Assembly (NCBI RefSeq): GCF_018588585.1
Contig: NZ_JAEUFG010000004.1
Coordinates: forward strand, 186,001 to 250,000
Length of the DNA stretch: 64,000 bases
Origin: Bacillus sp. SM2101
Lineage (GTDB): Bacteria; Bacillota; Bacilli; Bacillales; SM2101
Direction of reading: 5' to 3'
Position numbers and translations under genes: made by a program. The stretch's first letter is position 1, and each line of letters starts with the position of its first letter. Below are positions 52,620-61,148 of this stretch, piece after piece. The notes beneath the pieces were generated by a model. That model was not told the origin of the DNA. It saw nothing but the letters and a program-made list of their open reading frames with translations, and did no database searches.

Positions 52620-55256
52620 CTACAGCAACCCCATCTCACGTGCTTTGGCTACAGCCTCAGTGCGCCTTCTAACCTGAAGCTTTTCAAAAATCCTTCGATT
52701 ATGTCCTTTCACAGTGTCTAATGCAATAAATAGTTTTTTACTAATTTCTTTGTTTGAAAACCCCTGACCTATTAGCTGTAAAACCTCAAGCTCACGTTCG
52801 CTTAAAGCATCAAATAGGAGCTGGGGTTGAGTCATATTTTGTTGTGCTACATAATCAAGTTTGAATGCTTGTAGTAAAAGGTCTATATACTCTGGCATAA
52901 TCCCATTAGCATATGCTTTAATCAATAATTGTTCCATATGCTCCCCTTCATCAAGGAAAGTTCGAACAAAGCGACCAGAGCTTGCTTCTAATAGATGGTC
53001 TGTTAACAATTGTAATGCTTCGTCTGTTTCACCATCTGAATAAGAAACTACTGCCTGTAAAACCTTCAACTTCAACATTTTTTCTCTCATACCATTTTGG
53101 CTTACCTCTTGGTAGTAAGTGTGTAACTCATGCTGGGCTTTAGCGATGTCTCCTTGAGAAAGATATACTCTTGCCTGACTATGGGGGAGTTTGTATGTTT
53201 CAGCTAATTTACGTGCAGCATGAACCTTTCCCTGATTTAACAATAAAAGTACCTCTGTCTCACTGACTTCTGACATCCGATCTTCTAAGTCATACTGAAA
53301 AGCAAACTGTTTTATTTCATATAAGATGCTAGTTGCGCTCTCAAGATCCTTTTTCGCAAGCAATGTTTGGACATATAGAAGGTTACACGTAATGATTTGA
53401 TTGTAATTTTCTATATATTTCGCTAGTTGTTTACTTTTCTCTATATATTCAATGGCTACATCTAAATCGTTCCATTCGTAATAAATACGGGCTAAACCAA
53501 TATATACAGGATACGAATATGATGACGGCGTTTCATCCTTCATTTTTAGAGCTTGCTCGTATGTTTTACATGCTTGCATGAGCAGGTTTTCTTTTACTTG
53601 TAAGTTCCCTAGCGCGATTGTGGATAATATTTCAATTATTCTATTTCCAGACGCATTACTAGTAGCAATAGCTTCTGAATATGCTTGTTTCGCTTTGGTA
53701 TTGTCACCTTGTAGTTCATAGGCTATACCTAGCTTCCAAGTAGTTGCAGTTCGCACCGCTAAATTACTTGGGCTTAGATTCTCTAGTGCAATAAGAGACT
53801 CGGAAATAATCACGTCCACATTATTTTGGGCTGTAGCTAGCAGCGCACGTATGGCAGCAATATGGCCTGTAAGGTTCCGAGTTTTCATATTTTTCTCAAG
53901 TCCATGCAAGGCCCTTTCAGCAGCGAGTAATTTAGGCTCAACCTCGTTATATCGAGCAGACATAGAGAGAACTGAAGCATATATAACCCATAATGTAGGA
54001 TGAGCATCCAATGTGTCTGTTGTTAATGTTTCAAGCCATTTCATTACAGGGACAACAGCTCCACGAAAGTGAAGAGGGATCCCATTCCCCAACAATATAC
54101 GTTCAGCTCTTTCTACATCACCAGCAGCTGTAGCATGCTGAAATGCCTCAATCTCGTAGTTGTTTTTTTCATACCAAATACTTGCGCGTATATGTAATTG
54201 CGCAATATCTATACCACTGCTCACTAAGGTATCATCACTGCTATGCAACAATTTTTGTTTTAACAACTCTGCAAAAAGGTGGTGATACCGATACCAGCGA
54301 CGCTCATTATCCAAAGGAATAATAAACAGATTCGATTTTTCTATAAACTCAAGTGATTGCTGCCCTTTAAGAAATGTATCTTGCATTATTGCATCACATA
54401 ATGAGCCACATAAACGATCTAAAATTGATGTTTGCAATAAAAAATTCTGAATATATACTGACTGTTGTTTAAGAACCTCTTCTACTAAATAGTCCACTAT
54501 GAAAGAGTGATTTCCTGTAAATGATTTTACAAAGCTTGATGGGTCATCATGTCCGCCCATGGAAATCCCAGCCAATTGAAGGCCAGTAATCCATCCCTCC
54601 GTTTTCGCTACAAGGTTATCGATATTGTTTTTTGACAGCTTCAAATTCATCACTTGATTAAGGAAGCTAGCAGCTTCAGAGCTGGTAAAGCGTAAGTCTG
54701 AGTTGCGTATTTCCGTCAGCTGATCTTTTGCTCGTAAACGTGCCAAAGGAAGTTTAGGGTCTTCACGAGTTGTAATTACTAAATGCATCTGTGGAGGCAT
54801 GTTTTCTAAAAAGAATGTCATAGCTTCGTTTATAGGTTGTGTATGGATCGTATGATAGTCATCAAGTACGAGAATAAAATTATATGGAATTGAAGTGATT
54901 TCATTGAGAAGAGAAGTTAAGATATCCTCCAATTTGGGTGGCTGGGGAGATCCGAGTAAACTCAAAAGTTCATCACCTAGATCTTCCTCTATTGTCTGTA
55001 TTGCCGCAATAATATAAGAGAGAAAAGAGTGAGGATTATTATCTCCCTCTTCTAACGACAGCCAAGCTACAGCACAATTACAGTTGGCAAGCCATTCGCT
55101 CACTAATGTCGTTTTCCCAAAACCTGCATGAGCTGATATGAGAGTCAAATGCCGATACATCCCATCGTTTAGCTGCTTAATTAAACGGTCTCGTATAACT
55201 AACTCTCGCCTCATTATTGGGATATTGAGTTTCGTAGATAAGATGGAATTAGTCAT
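52620..55256 (-). CDS. MalT-like LuxR-family transcriptional activator (STAND ATPase)
   Basis: 878 residues. The N-terminal NTPase has Walker A ISAHAGFGKTTLVSEW (about 39-54) and Walker B FILVLDDYHTI. The middle (about 340-800) is a TPR-like helical sensor (DVERAERILLGNG; YIGLARIYYEWNDLDVAIEYIEKS). The C-terminal LuxR helix-turn-helix spans about 813-875: LSERELEVLQLIGQGFSNKEISKKLFIALDTVK. Such activators oligomerise on ligand and ATP binding. The inducer is unknown. The nearby DUF4386 gene is a possible target. The ATG has a GGGAG site. Confidence 0.93.
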   Translation of the reverse strand: MTNSILSTKLNIPIMRRELVIRDRLIKQLNDGMYRHLTLISAHAGFGKTTLVSEWLANCNCAVAWLSLEEGDNNPHSFLSYIIAAIQTIEEDLGDELLSLLGSPQPPKLEDILTSLLNEITSIPYNFILVLDDYHTIHTQPINEAMTFFLENMPPQMHLVITTREDPKLPLARLRAKDQLTEIRNSDLRFTSSEAASFLNQVMNLKLSKNNIDNLVAKTEGWITGLQLAGISMGGHDDPSSFVKSFTGNHSFIVDYLVEEVLKQQSVYIQNFLLQTSILDRLCGSLCDAIMQDTFLKGQQSLEFIEKSNLFIIPLDNERRWYRYHHLFAELLKQKLLHSSDDTLVSSGIDIAQLHIRASIWYEKNNYEIEAFQHATAAGDVERAERILLGNGIPLHFRGAVVPVMKWLETLTTDTLDAHPTLWVIYASVLSMSARYNEVEPKLLAAERALHGLEKNMKTRNLTGHIAAIRALLATAQNNVDVIISESLIALENLSPSNLAVRTATTWKLGIAYELQGDNTKAKQAYSEAIATSNASGNRIIEILSTIALGNLQVKENLLMQACKTYEQALKMKDETPSSYSYPVYIGLARIYYEWNDLDVAIEYIEKSKQLAKYIENYNQIITCNLLYVQTLLAKKDLESATSILYEIKQFAFQYDLEDRMSEVSETEVLLLLNQGKVHAARKLAETYKLPHSQARVYLSQGDIAKAQHELHTYYQEVSQNGMREKMLKLKVLQAVVSYSDGETDEALQLLTDHLLEASSGRFVRTFLDEGEHMEQLLIKAYANGIMPEYIDLLLQAFKLDYVAQQNMTQPQLLFDALSERELEVLQLIGQGFSNKEISKKLFIALDTVKGHNRRIFEKLQVRRRTEAVAKAREMGLL

Positions 55257-55842
55257 TATTAACTCCCTTCTATTATCACACTTGTTTTAGATTTTACCTT
55301 CCCAAGCCGTTAAACATAGTAGTGAAAAAAATCTTATAAGCAAATCAAGCTTAAATATCTGTTAATCATATGTAGACTCTACTATATATGATCCTGGGGA
55401 AACACCTTTTCTATATCGACAGCTTATTAACATGGCTATATTCGGTTGTTTATTTTACTAAGTTATAAACATATACACACTAAAATTTGTGGTATCTTTT
55501 ATTTTCTAAAACGATGACAAACGTTAAAACCGCATGTTTCGGTTCAAATTGGTAACAATAGCATGATCCATTGGTCGTGCTCCTGGCTCCCCGCTTATTC
55601 ATTTCTAGAACAAGAACTTATCGACTCAATAATCATTATGGATTAATGTTAGCTGTCACATAAGCCGTGAAAAATATAGGTTTAGAAATCTTAAGAAATT
55701 CTTCATATATATATTAATAATTATCTAGTATTATTAGTAGCTAGAGCTATTAATGAAAAATTAAGGTCGTATAACCTGTATGCTAATGATAAGATAAAGA
55801 GCAAATTTTTATAAGAATATTGTAAAGGGGTGGAGAAAAATA
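55257..55842. other. Intergenic region with possible MITE-like remnant
   Basis: 586 bp. The stretch 55440-55530 (GGTTGTTTATTTTACTAAGT, then ACACTAAAATTTGTGGTATC and AAAACGATGACAA) resembles the middle of the MITE-like repeat without its ends. No gene is seen. Confidence 0.35.
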
Positions 55843-56097
55843 ATGTTGGTACAAAGTTTATTCTTTATTGGAGTACCCTTTTTCATTGTTGTTTTCGCTT
55901 GGTGGATAACTAAAGAATTACCTTCTAAAAATCGTTCCATGCCTGGGAAGATACTGATTGGTATTGGAATCATATTATTTATTGTTGCAGAAATTCAAAG
56001 TTGGAGTTGGCCATTATCTCTTGCTATACTTCTCCCTATTTCAATATTTATAATAGGTGGAATAGTAATACTAGTCATTGTTTTGTTAAAAAGCTAA
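55843..56097 (+). CDS. Small membrane protein (84 aa)
   Basis: 84 residues with three hydrophobic segments: LFFIGVPFFIVVFAWWI, ILIGIGIILFIVAEI and LAILLPISIFIIGGIVILVIVLL. Short charged loops (TKELPSKNRSMPGK) separate them. A GGGGTGGAG site lies before the ATG. I do not recognise the family. It is followed by a 21-bp repeat array and a DUF4064-like gene on the same strand. Confidence 0.65.
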   Translation: MLVQSLFFIGVPFFIVVFAWWITKELPSKNRSMPGKILIGIGIILFIVAEIQSWSWPLSLAILLPISIFIIGGIVILVIVLLKS

Positions 56098-56214
56098 AGT
56101 ATTCCATCATACTTTCAACAATCCTTATGACCTCATATGTAAATAGTAAAAATTCACTCAGCACGGATTCAATTCTGTTTTCTTTATTAACAATGGTAGT
56201 ATGGCAACATTTAC

Positions 56215-56319
56215 GGGTCAAATCCTCTGTTATATGGGTCAAACCTCTATGTTTACGGGTCAAATCACTATGTTTACGGGTCAAATCCTCTGTTATATGG
56301 GTCAAACCTCTATATTCCC
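56215..56319. repeat. Tandem 21-bp repeat array, about five units
   Basis: Contiguous 21-bp units starting GGGTCAAA, alternating between two forms (GGGTCAAATCCTCTGTTATA and GGGTCAAACCTCTATGTTTA). The unit length and start are shared with the array at 30255-30359. It lies between co-oriented genes. Confidence 0.85.
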
Positions 56320-56505
56320 TATATCGTATTAAGTTGGATCATCATATTCAGACAAGCTCCAATATATGGTCAATATAGTATTCTCCGCTATAGTAATAAT
56401 CTTACTATTCCAACAATTAATTTTATCATATTTTACAAACTATGATAAATCAACATAATTATGGTAATATATTCACATAATCAACGTAGAAAGGGAGATG
56501 TTACT

Positions 56506-57000
56506 TTGAAGAGAACAGGAGAAATTATTATTTCAGGGATAGCATCCATCTTAAGTGCATTAATAGCTATTATTGGAGCCGGAATGATATATTATTTAAA
56601 AAACGAAGAGTTTTTAAGTGAATTGGAGGGTGAGATAGCTTTAGATTATCCTGATGTGGCAGTAACTAATATAACTGATTTTATTGAAAGCATGGCTAGT
56701 ACAGTATGGCTCGTTATGGTAGCCGGTTTTATTAGTCTGATGTTAGGTCTAATTGCCGTCTTTAGCCTGAGAGGAAATAAGAAGCCACTACTAGCTGGGA
56801 CGTCGTTAATTATTGCTGCGGTACCAATTATCTTCATAACATTAGTAGCATCTTTATTGGATGGAATCTTAGGTTATTTAACAGCTTTGCTATTCTTAAT
56901 TGCAGGAATGATGAGCTTAGTACGTAAACGTAAGCAAACATATGTATTAGAAGAATCCATAAGATTAGAAGACGAGAATACCTCTCCCTTCAAGCAATGA
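56506..57000 (+). CDS. DUF4064-like membrane protein
   Basis: 164 residues from a TTG at 56506 with AAAGGGAG upstream; the ATG at 56461 lacks a site. It starts MKRTGEIIISGIASILSALIAIIG, has an outer loop of about 45 acidic residues, then three more helices, ending MMSLVRKRKQ and an acidic tail. The N-terminal KRTGEIIxxI pattern and four-helix plan fit DUF4064. Function unknown. Confidence 0.75.
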   Translation: MKRTGEIIISGIASILSALIAIIGAGMIYYLKNEEFLSELEGEIALDYPDVAVTNITDFIESMASTVWLVMVAGFISLMLGLIAVFSLRGNKKPLLAGTSLIIAAVPIIFITLVASLLDGILGYLTALLFLIAGMMSLVRKRKQTYVLEESIRLEDENTSPFKQ

Positions 57001-57120
57001 GTATTAAGGGAGAATAAAACCACTCGAGATAAAACAAGATCATCTAGCGTACTATTGTACGAAGACATTTTGGTAGTTTGTAATAATTATATTTTACTCC
57101 TCTGATGAGAGGAATCTAGC

Positions 57121-57154
57121 GGTGAGTAAGGACTGAATTCAGTACTTACTCACC
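57121..57154 (+). terminator. Hairpin after the DUF4064-like gene
   Basis: Long arms GGTGAGTAAG / CTTACTCACC and ACTGAATTCAGT in the middle, nearly a perfect palindrome. The T-run is weak. Confidence 0.5.
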
Positions 57155-57291
57155 TTAATATAGCCTATTTTAGAATTGTTTTCATAAAAGATAAGACAGC
57201 ATGTAACCCCATAAAAAAAGTAATATATATTATAAGTTCCACCTTGAACTTCTTCCTACTCTAGTTTAATGACTGATTTTAATACTCACTT

Positions 57292-57315
57292 ACCCTGACC
57301 TTATTAGGCCAGGGT
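57292..57315 (-). terminator. Hairpin overlapping the lipoprotein stop codon
   Basis: Arms ACCCTGACCT / AGGCCAGGGT with a 4-nt loop, starting at the stop codon of the gene at 57315. It has no T-run on the minus strand. Confidence 0.4.
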
Positions 57316-57836
57316 TATTCCTCTTTAATCATAAGTTCTTCATTAATTATTTCTTTACCGTTAGAGTTTTTAATTACTAATTTCATAGGTTCACCTTTCT
57401 CAAATAACCTTGTAGGATGAACAGTCCACAAACGTAGCTTATGTGAATTACTAGGTGTAAAAGTTACATCATCTATTAATTGTCCATATTTCATACTTAC
57501 ATTATCTTCTCCAACCAAGACTCCATTGTCATGATTGTCTACTATTGCTACCGTGTATTTTCCTTTTTCTAAGTTATAAACATCTACTACTAATTGTACT
57601 GAATTAGCATCTTTTATTAAGACTATATAGCCATTGTTATTTTCAAATTCGATCAGTTTTGTTAAAAGGTCTTTACTTTCAGATGTTGTAAATTCAGTTA
57701 ACTTAACGGGCTGCTTATTACTATTTAAATCATCGGACTTAGCATCATCTGATGGTGTATTTGTATTATCCAATACGTTACAACCTGTCATTATTATTAT
57801 AGAAATTATTAATACAGAAGATAATACCTTTTTGAT
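57315..57836 (-). CDS. Lipoprotein, start probably a non-canonical AUC
   Basis: The ATG at 57791 would begin at MTGCNV, inside a lipobox. Read upstream in the same frame, the sequence gives IKKVLSSVLIISIIIMTGC, a complete lipoprotein signal peptide, back to a TGA. No ATG, GTG or TTG is in frame there. An AGGTGAT site lies 5 nt before the ATC at 57836. From there the protein has 173 residues: a Ser/Asp-rich linker, then a beta-rich domain (VQLVVDVYNLEKGKYTVAIVDN; DDVTFTPSNSHKLRLWTVHP). The start may be AUC, or the true start may have been mutated. Function unknown. Confidence 0.65.
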   Translation of the reverse strand: MKKVLSSVLIISIIIMTGCNVLDNTNTPSDDAKSDDLNSNKQPVKLTEFTTSESKDLLTKLIEFENNNGYIVLIKDANSVQLVVDVYNLEKGKYTVAIVDNHDNGVLVGEDNVSMKYGQLIDDVTFTPSNSHKLRLWTVHPTRLFEKGEPMKLVIKNSNGKEIINEELMIKEE

Positions 57837-57968
57837 AAGAAATCACCTAACTTTTTTAAGTAATTAGTATTATAACTAGTATTACGTTGGTTCAAACTAT
57901 TGTTTCAGTGCACTGTATGTTTATTAATGGCTCTTTTTAATAGCTTTATTGCCTTTTCAACATACATT

Positions 57969-58094
57969 TTAAAACTGATGGGTATGATCTAGGTCTTTAA
58001 AGAATTTTCCCCATTCAATAGAAACTGTATCACGTTCTTTCTTAGTCTCCTTATCTGATTTTGCTCCATCCTCTTCATTGTTCTTATTCTCCAT
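57969..58094 (-). CDS. Small acidic/basic protein (41 aa)
   Basis: ATG at 58094 with AAGGAGAG 7 nt upstream opens 41 codons: MENKNNEEDGAKSDKETKKE, then RDTVSIEWGKFFKDLDHTHQF. It is very charged and soluble. The strong ribosome site argues for translation. I do not recognise the family. Confidence 0.5.
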   Translation of the reverse strand: MENKNNEEDGAKSDKETKKERDTVSIEWGKFFKDLDHTHQF

Positions 58095-58541
58095 ATTCAA
58101 CTCTCCTTCACATAACGAAAATATGTTTCACACGTATTCATTTTTTAGTAGAAGAAACATTGGAAAACTAGCTTGAGCTAAGTCCATATATTCCAAATAA
58201 CTACCAATTATTTTTCTTACATTAGAAGACGTAGGTTTTTCTTATAAAGTTTCACTCATTTAAAGAAAAGATATCCATAAGGTGAGTAACATACCTTATT
58301 CCAAACAACTATGCTAATAATATTCATTGATGCTCTTTTAATGACTCTGATTTTAGAAAGTAGCCTCTCGTCAAAGAGTTGTGGAATCTCCCCACTTTTA
58401 GTACGAAATTGAAACTATGAAAAATAAGCATTAATTAAGACATGTCTCTTCTAGAAACATGTCTTTTTATGTAAGATTTTATTAACATAAATATTCAGCT
58501 TCACTCAATGAAAGCTCCCATTATCAACTCTGAATATAGTT
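58095..58541. other. Intergenic region with an orphan plus-strand terminator
   Basis: 447 bp. No ORF with a ribosome site. It contains the hairpin at 58437-58468, whose T-run faces the plus strand although all neighbouring genes are on the minus strand. Confidence 0.4.
58437..58468 (+). terminator. Orphan terminator
   Basis: AAGACATGT / ACATGTCTT arms with an 11-nt loop, then TTT. It is oriented for a plus-strand transcript, which no annotated gene provides. Confidence 0.55.
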
Positions 58542-59315
58542 TTATTTAGCATCTGTCATTCTTTTTCTCTTTAGTTTCTTAAATTCCAAGAACAAATAGA
58601 TTCCTATTATGAAATATGTTATAACCATCCCAATAACCAACCGTACATCTTCGCTATATGTAGTGAGCGATAATATAAATGTCGGTAGATGAAGTGCTAT
58701 CAAAATAACAAACATAACAGGAGTCTTTGCCCAAATTGAAAATAAAACTAAAAAAGTCAGAACAATTAAGCCAATAACTAGACTACCTAACCAATCAAAG
58801 TTGATAGTTGGGGTTTTATAAAATGTATCTACTACCATTAAGCCTACAAAGAATGTTAAGGTAATAATAATTGGAAGTAACAAAATAAGAAATTCTGTTA
58901 ACTTTGAAACTTGATTGCTAGCAGTATAGCGAAAAGTTATAAAAACTCCTCCAGCGAACATCAAACTAAACAAAATTGTTCCTACGATTTGCAATAGACT
59001 ATAACTTAATGTACCTTGAAATAAATCTCCTAAGATAGAAAGTGACAATGTACTAATAACAATGAGGGGAACATATTTCGCCCACAACTTATAATCGGTT
59101 TTCATCTCATTTGAAATATTTTTCATATATTCTTTGGGTGAACCCCCCACTATTTGATCAATTGACTTACCATGCTTTTCAGCCTCAATAAGATGAACTT
59201 CAAGCTCTTCAGCAATTTCCTTAATTTCACTATCATTTTTTCCACTTGAAAATAAGTACAACCTTAAATCATCAATAAATTCCTTACTTTTATCAGATAG
59301 TTGATGTCGTTTCAT
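58542..59315 (-). CDS. HAAS-domain membrane protein
   Basis: 257 residues from the ATG at 59315 with AAAGGTTGAG upstream. The N-terminal 65 residues form the HAAS helical domain (FIDDLRLYLFSSGKNDSEIKEIAEELEVHLIEAEKHGKSIDQIVGGSPKEYMKNI). About six transmembrane helices follow. HAAS proteins are nearly always paired with PadR regulators, as here (4 nt after the PadR stop). They are thought to act in membrane-linked signalling. Confidence 0.87.
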   Translation of the reverse strand: MKRHQLSDKSKEFIDDLRLYLFSSGKNDSEIKEIAEELEVHLIEAEKHGKSIDQIVGGSPKEYMKNISNEMKTDYKLWAKYVPLIVISTLSLSILGDLFQGTLSYSLLQIVGTILFSLMFAGGVFITFRYTASNQVSKLTEFLILLLPIIITLTFFVGLMVVDTFYKTPTINFDWLGSLVIGLIVLTFLVLFSIWAKTPVMFVILIALHLPTFILSLTTYSEDVRLVIGMVITYFIIGIYLFLEFKKLKRKRMTDAK

Positions 59316-59319
59316 TGTC

Positions 59320-59655
59320 TCAACCTTTCCTTTTTGTTTCTTGTTTAATAACTGCATTAACACTTTTCTCCAGTTGACTCCATCTACTTAAAAAATCATT
59401 CAAAGCATTAATTCCTTTTTCTGTAAGTGAATAGTACTTTCTTTTTGGGCCTGCTGTTGAACTTTTACGTACAGAGGTTACGAGACCTTCACGCTGCATT
59501 CTCATTAACAAAGGATAGATTGTTCCTTCACTTACTGCACCAAATCCATACTCACTTAACCGTGCAGCCATCTCATATCCATAGCATTCTTTGCCATGTA
59601 TAATTGCCAATAGACAACCATCTAAGATCCCTTTCAGCATTTGTGTTTGTGACAT
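59320..59655 (-). CDS. PadR-family transcriptional regulator
   Basis: 111 residues from the ATG at 59655 (GGTGG upstream); the longer frame to 59754 lacks a site. Winged-helix core: MLKGILDGCLLAIIHGKECYGYEMAARLSEYGF, then VSEGTIYPLLMRMQREGLVTS and GPKRKYYSLTEKG. It forms an operon with the HAAS protein. An AT-rich imperfect repeat upstream (59690-59715) could be its operator. Confidence 0.92.
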   Translation of the reverse strand: MSQTQMLKGILDGCLLAIIHGKECYGYEMAARLSEYGFGAVSEGTIYPLLMRMQREGLVTSVRKSSTAGPKRKYYSLTEKGINALNDFLSRWSQLEKSVNAVIKQETKRKG

Positions 59656-59984
59656 TATCGTTCCACCATTCTTATTATCTTGTTTTACAAGGTATATATT
59701 TAGTATATGCATAATTAACTTGTAATGCAAGGTATTAATGAGAAAAATATCCATTTATAAAAAGTATCCATTAGCAAATGACAAAGGCGCTTATCTATCT
59801 TTCAGATTTGCGCCATATGGTCGTTTAATTTATCGTTCCCTACAAAAGGCTCCTATTAGTAAAATAAATTTAAATTATGCTATATTGCTTGAGTGCATAG
59901 CTAATACCATCATCACTGGATTTTTTCGTGATAAAATCTGCAGTATTCTTTAATTTTTCACTACCATTTCCCACATCTGTTATT

Positions 59985-60104
59985 CAAAGATTTGTCGAGA
60001 TGGAAGAAGTCGCTGGAATGGCTCTATATTTATCATCTAAACAAGCATCTGCTATTACTGGGTCAGCTATTAGGGTAGAAGGTGGAATATTATCAACTAT
60101 TTAA
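59985..60104 (+). pseudogene. C-terminal remnant of a short-chain dehydrogenase
   Basis: The frame RFVEMEEVAGMALYLSSKQAS, then AITGSAIRVEGGILSTI and a stop, is the classic C-terminal end of an SDR (xITGxxIxVDGG). The Rossmann and catalytic parts are missing upstream, so this is a decayed fragment. Confidence 0.6.
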
Positions 60105-60136
60105 AATAGGAAGGAATGATATGAAGTACAAAATTA

Positions 60137-60298
60137 ACCGAACACGAGACGCGCATAATAGCTTTGTCAGTTAAGAAAATGATATTAGCTGGAGCTATTG
60201 TAGTGGCAGCAACAGATATACCATTAAAAACGTCTATTAAGGTGTGTGGAATTGGGATAGGAACGCTCATCATAACGAATGAAGCAATTGAACGATAA
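60137..60298 (+). pseudogene. Possible decayed small membrane-protein gene
   Basis: The frame IIALSVKKMILAGAIVVAAT, then DIPLKTSIKVCGIGIGTLIITNEAIER, is hydrophobic and protein-like. No proper start with a ribosome site exists in frame: the AAGGAATGATATG start upstream is in another frame and ends after 17 codons. It may be frameshifted or chance. Confidence 0.3.
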
Positions 60299-60393
60299 AA
60301 AGCAAACTATTGTCATGGTAAGTAGATAACCAGGGAGCCTAACCATTTTGCATGCACTCATAATTGTAGATGTTCTTCTTTTAGACATAGAAA

Positions 60394-60426
60394 TACCCCT
60401 TTAGATATCAATATCTAGAAGGGGTA
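60394..60426 (-). terminator. Terminator of the phosphatase gene
   Basis: Arms TACCCCTT / AAGGGGTA with inner AGATAT / ATATCT, about 40 bp beyond the stop at 60465. It could work in both directions. Confidence 0.65.
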
Positions 60427-60464
60427 AACTCGATTTGTACATACCACCCTACTCCATCTTAATG

Positions 60465-61034
60465 TTATGTACTCCATAATCTTGTTACATCTACTAATGT
60501 TTGATCATTAAATTCCATTTTGTATACATCTGGTTTAGAGGTATTTAACAAAAAATTTAAATCGTACTTATCGTCATAATACTCCATCATCAAAGCCATT
60601 ACTGCTCCATGAGTACCTAATGCTATTTTTTGTCCTTTGTACTCTTTCAATAATTTATTCAAGACCTTTATAGCTCGATGTTGACAAAGTGAATTAGACT
60701 CCCCTCCCGGTAAAGCAAAATCAGGATTTGAGTATGACTTATTCAATAGAGGGAATAATTCCTCATCAGATATTCTCTCGTTTCGGTTAATGAAAATTCT
60801 TTCTTTAAGATCTTCAAATACTATTACTTTTTGTCCCGAGCGTTGAGCTAATTCCTCTATCGTTAAAATTGCCCGTTGATATGGACTTGAAACGAAAACC
60901 CCGATCCCCTCTCCCTGTAATAATTCCGTTATTCGACAAGAATCTAATTTACCTTTTTCCGTTAATCCTCTTGTTCTTTCATTCCCATCCTTTGGTGACT
61001 CCCCGTGTCTTACCATGTAAATATATGTATGCAT
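60465..61034 (-). CDS. Histidine phosphatase family protein
   Basis: 189 residues. The phosphohistidine motif RHG (residues 9-11, MVRHGES), acid-base region DLKERIF, PGGESNSL and the second histidine GTHGAVMALMM are present. The family includes phosphoglycerate mutase-like and small-molecule phosphatases. The ATG has a GGAGG site. Substrate unknown. It is monocistronic. Confidence 0.92.
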   Translation of the reverse strand: MHTYIYMVRHGESPKDGNERTRGLTEKGKLDSCRITELLQGEGIGVFVSSPYQRAILTIEELAQRSGQKVIVFEDLKERIFINRNERISDEELFPLLNKSYSNPDFALPGGESNSLCQHRAIKVLNKLLKEYKGQKIALGTHGAVMALMMEYYDDKYDLNFLLNTSKPDVYKMEFNDQTLVDVTRLWST

Positions 61035-61148
61035 ATATAGCCCTCCATGTTTCCAATATTAGTATGAAATCTTTAAATGAAAGGTTATTATTTTTTTAGA
61101 TACTAGTAACTTTGTTCTACCTCACTTTTTATGTACCAGTTTATTAGT

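Noticed and set aside
56001..56378. Frames across the 21-bp array (125 codons plus strand, 76 codons minus strand at 56075-56305)
   Set aside because: The seven-residue periodicity comes from the 21-bp DNA repeat. There is no ribosome site, and the frame overlaps the end of the small membrane protein gene.
59738..59953. 71-codon plus-strand frame
   Set aside because: No ribosome site and no recognisable domain; more likely decayed sequence before the SDR remnant.
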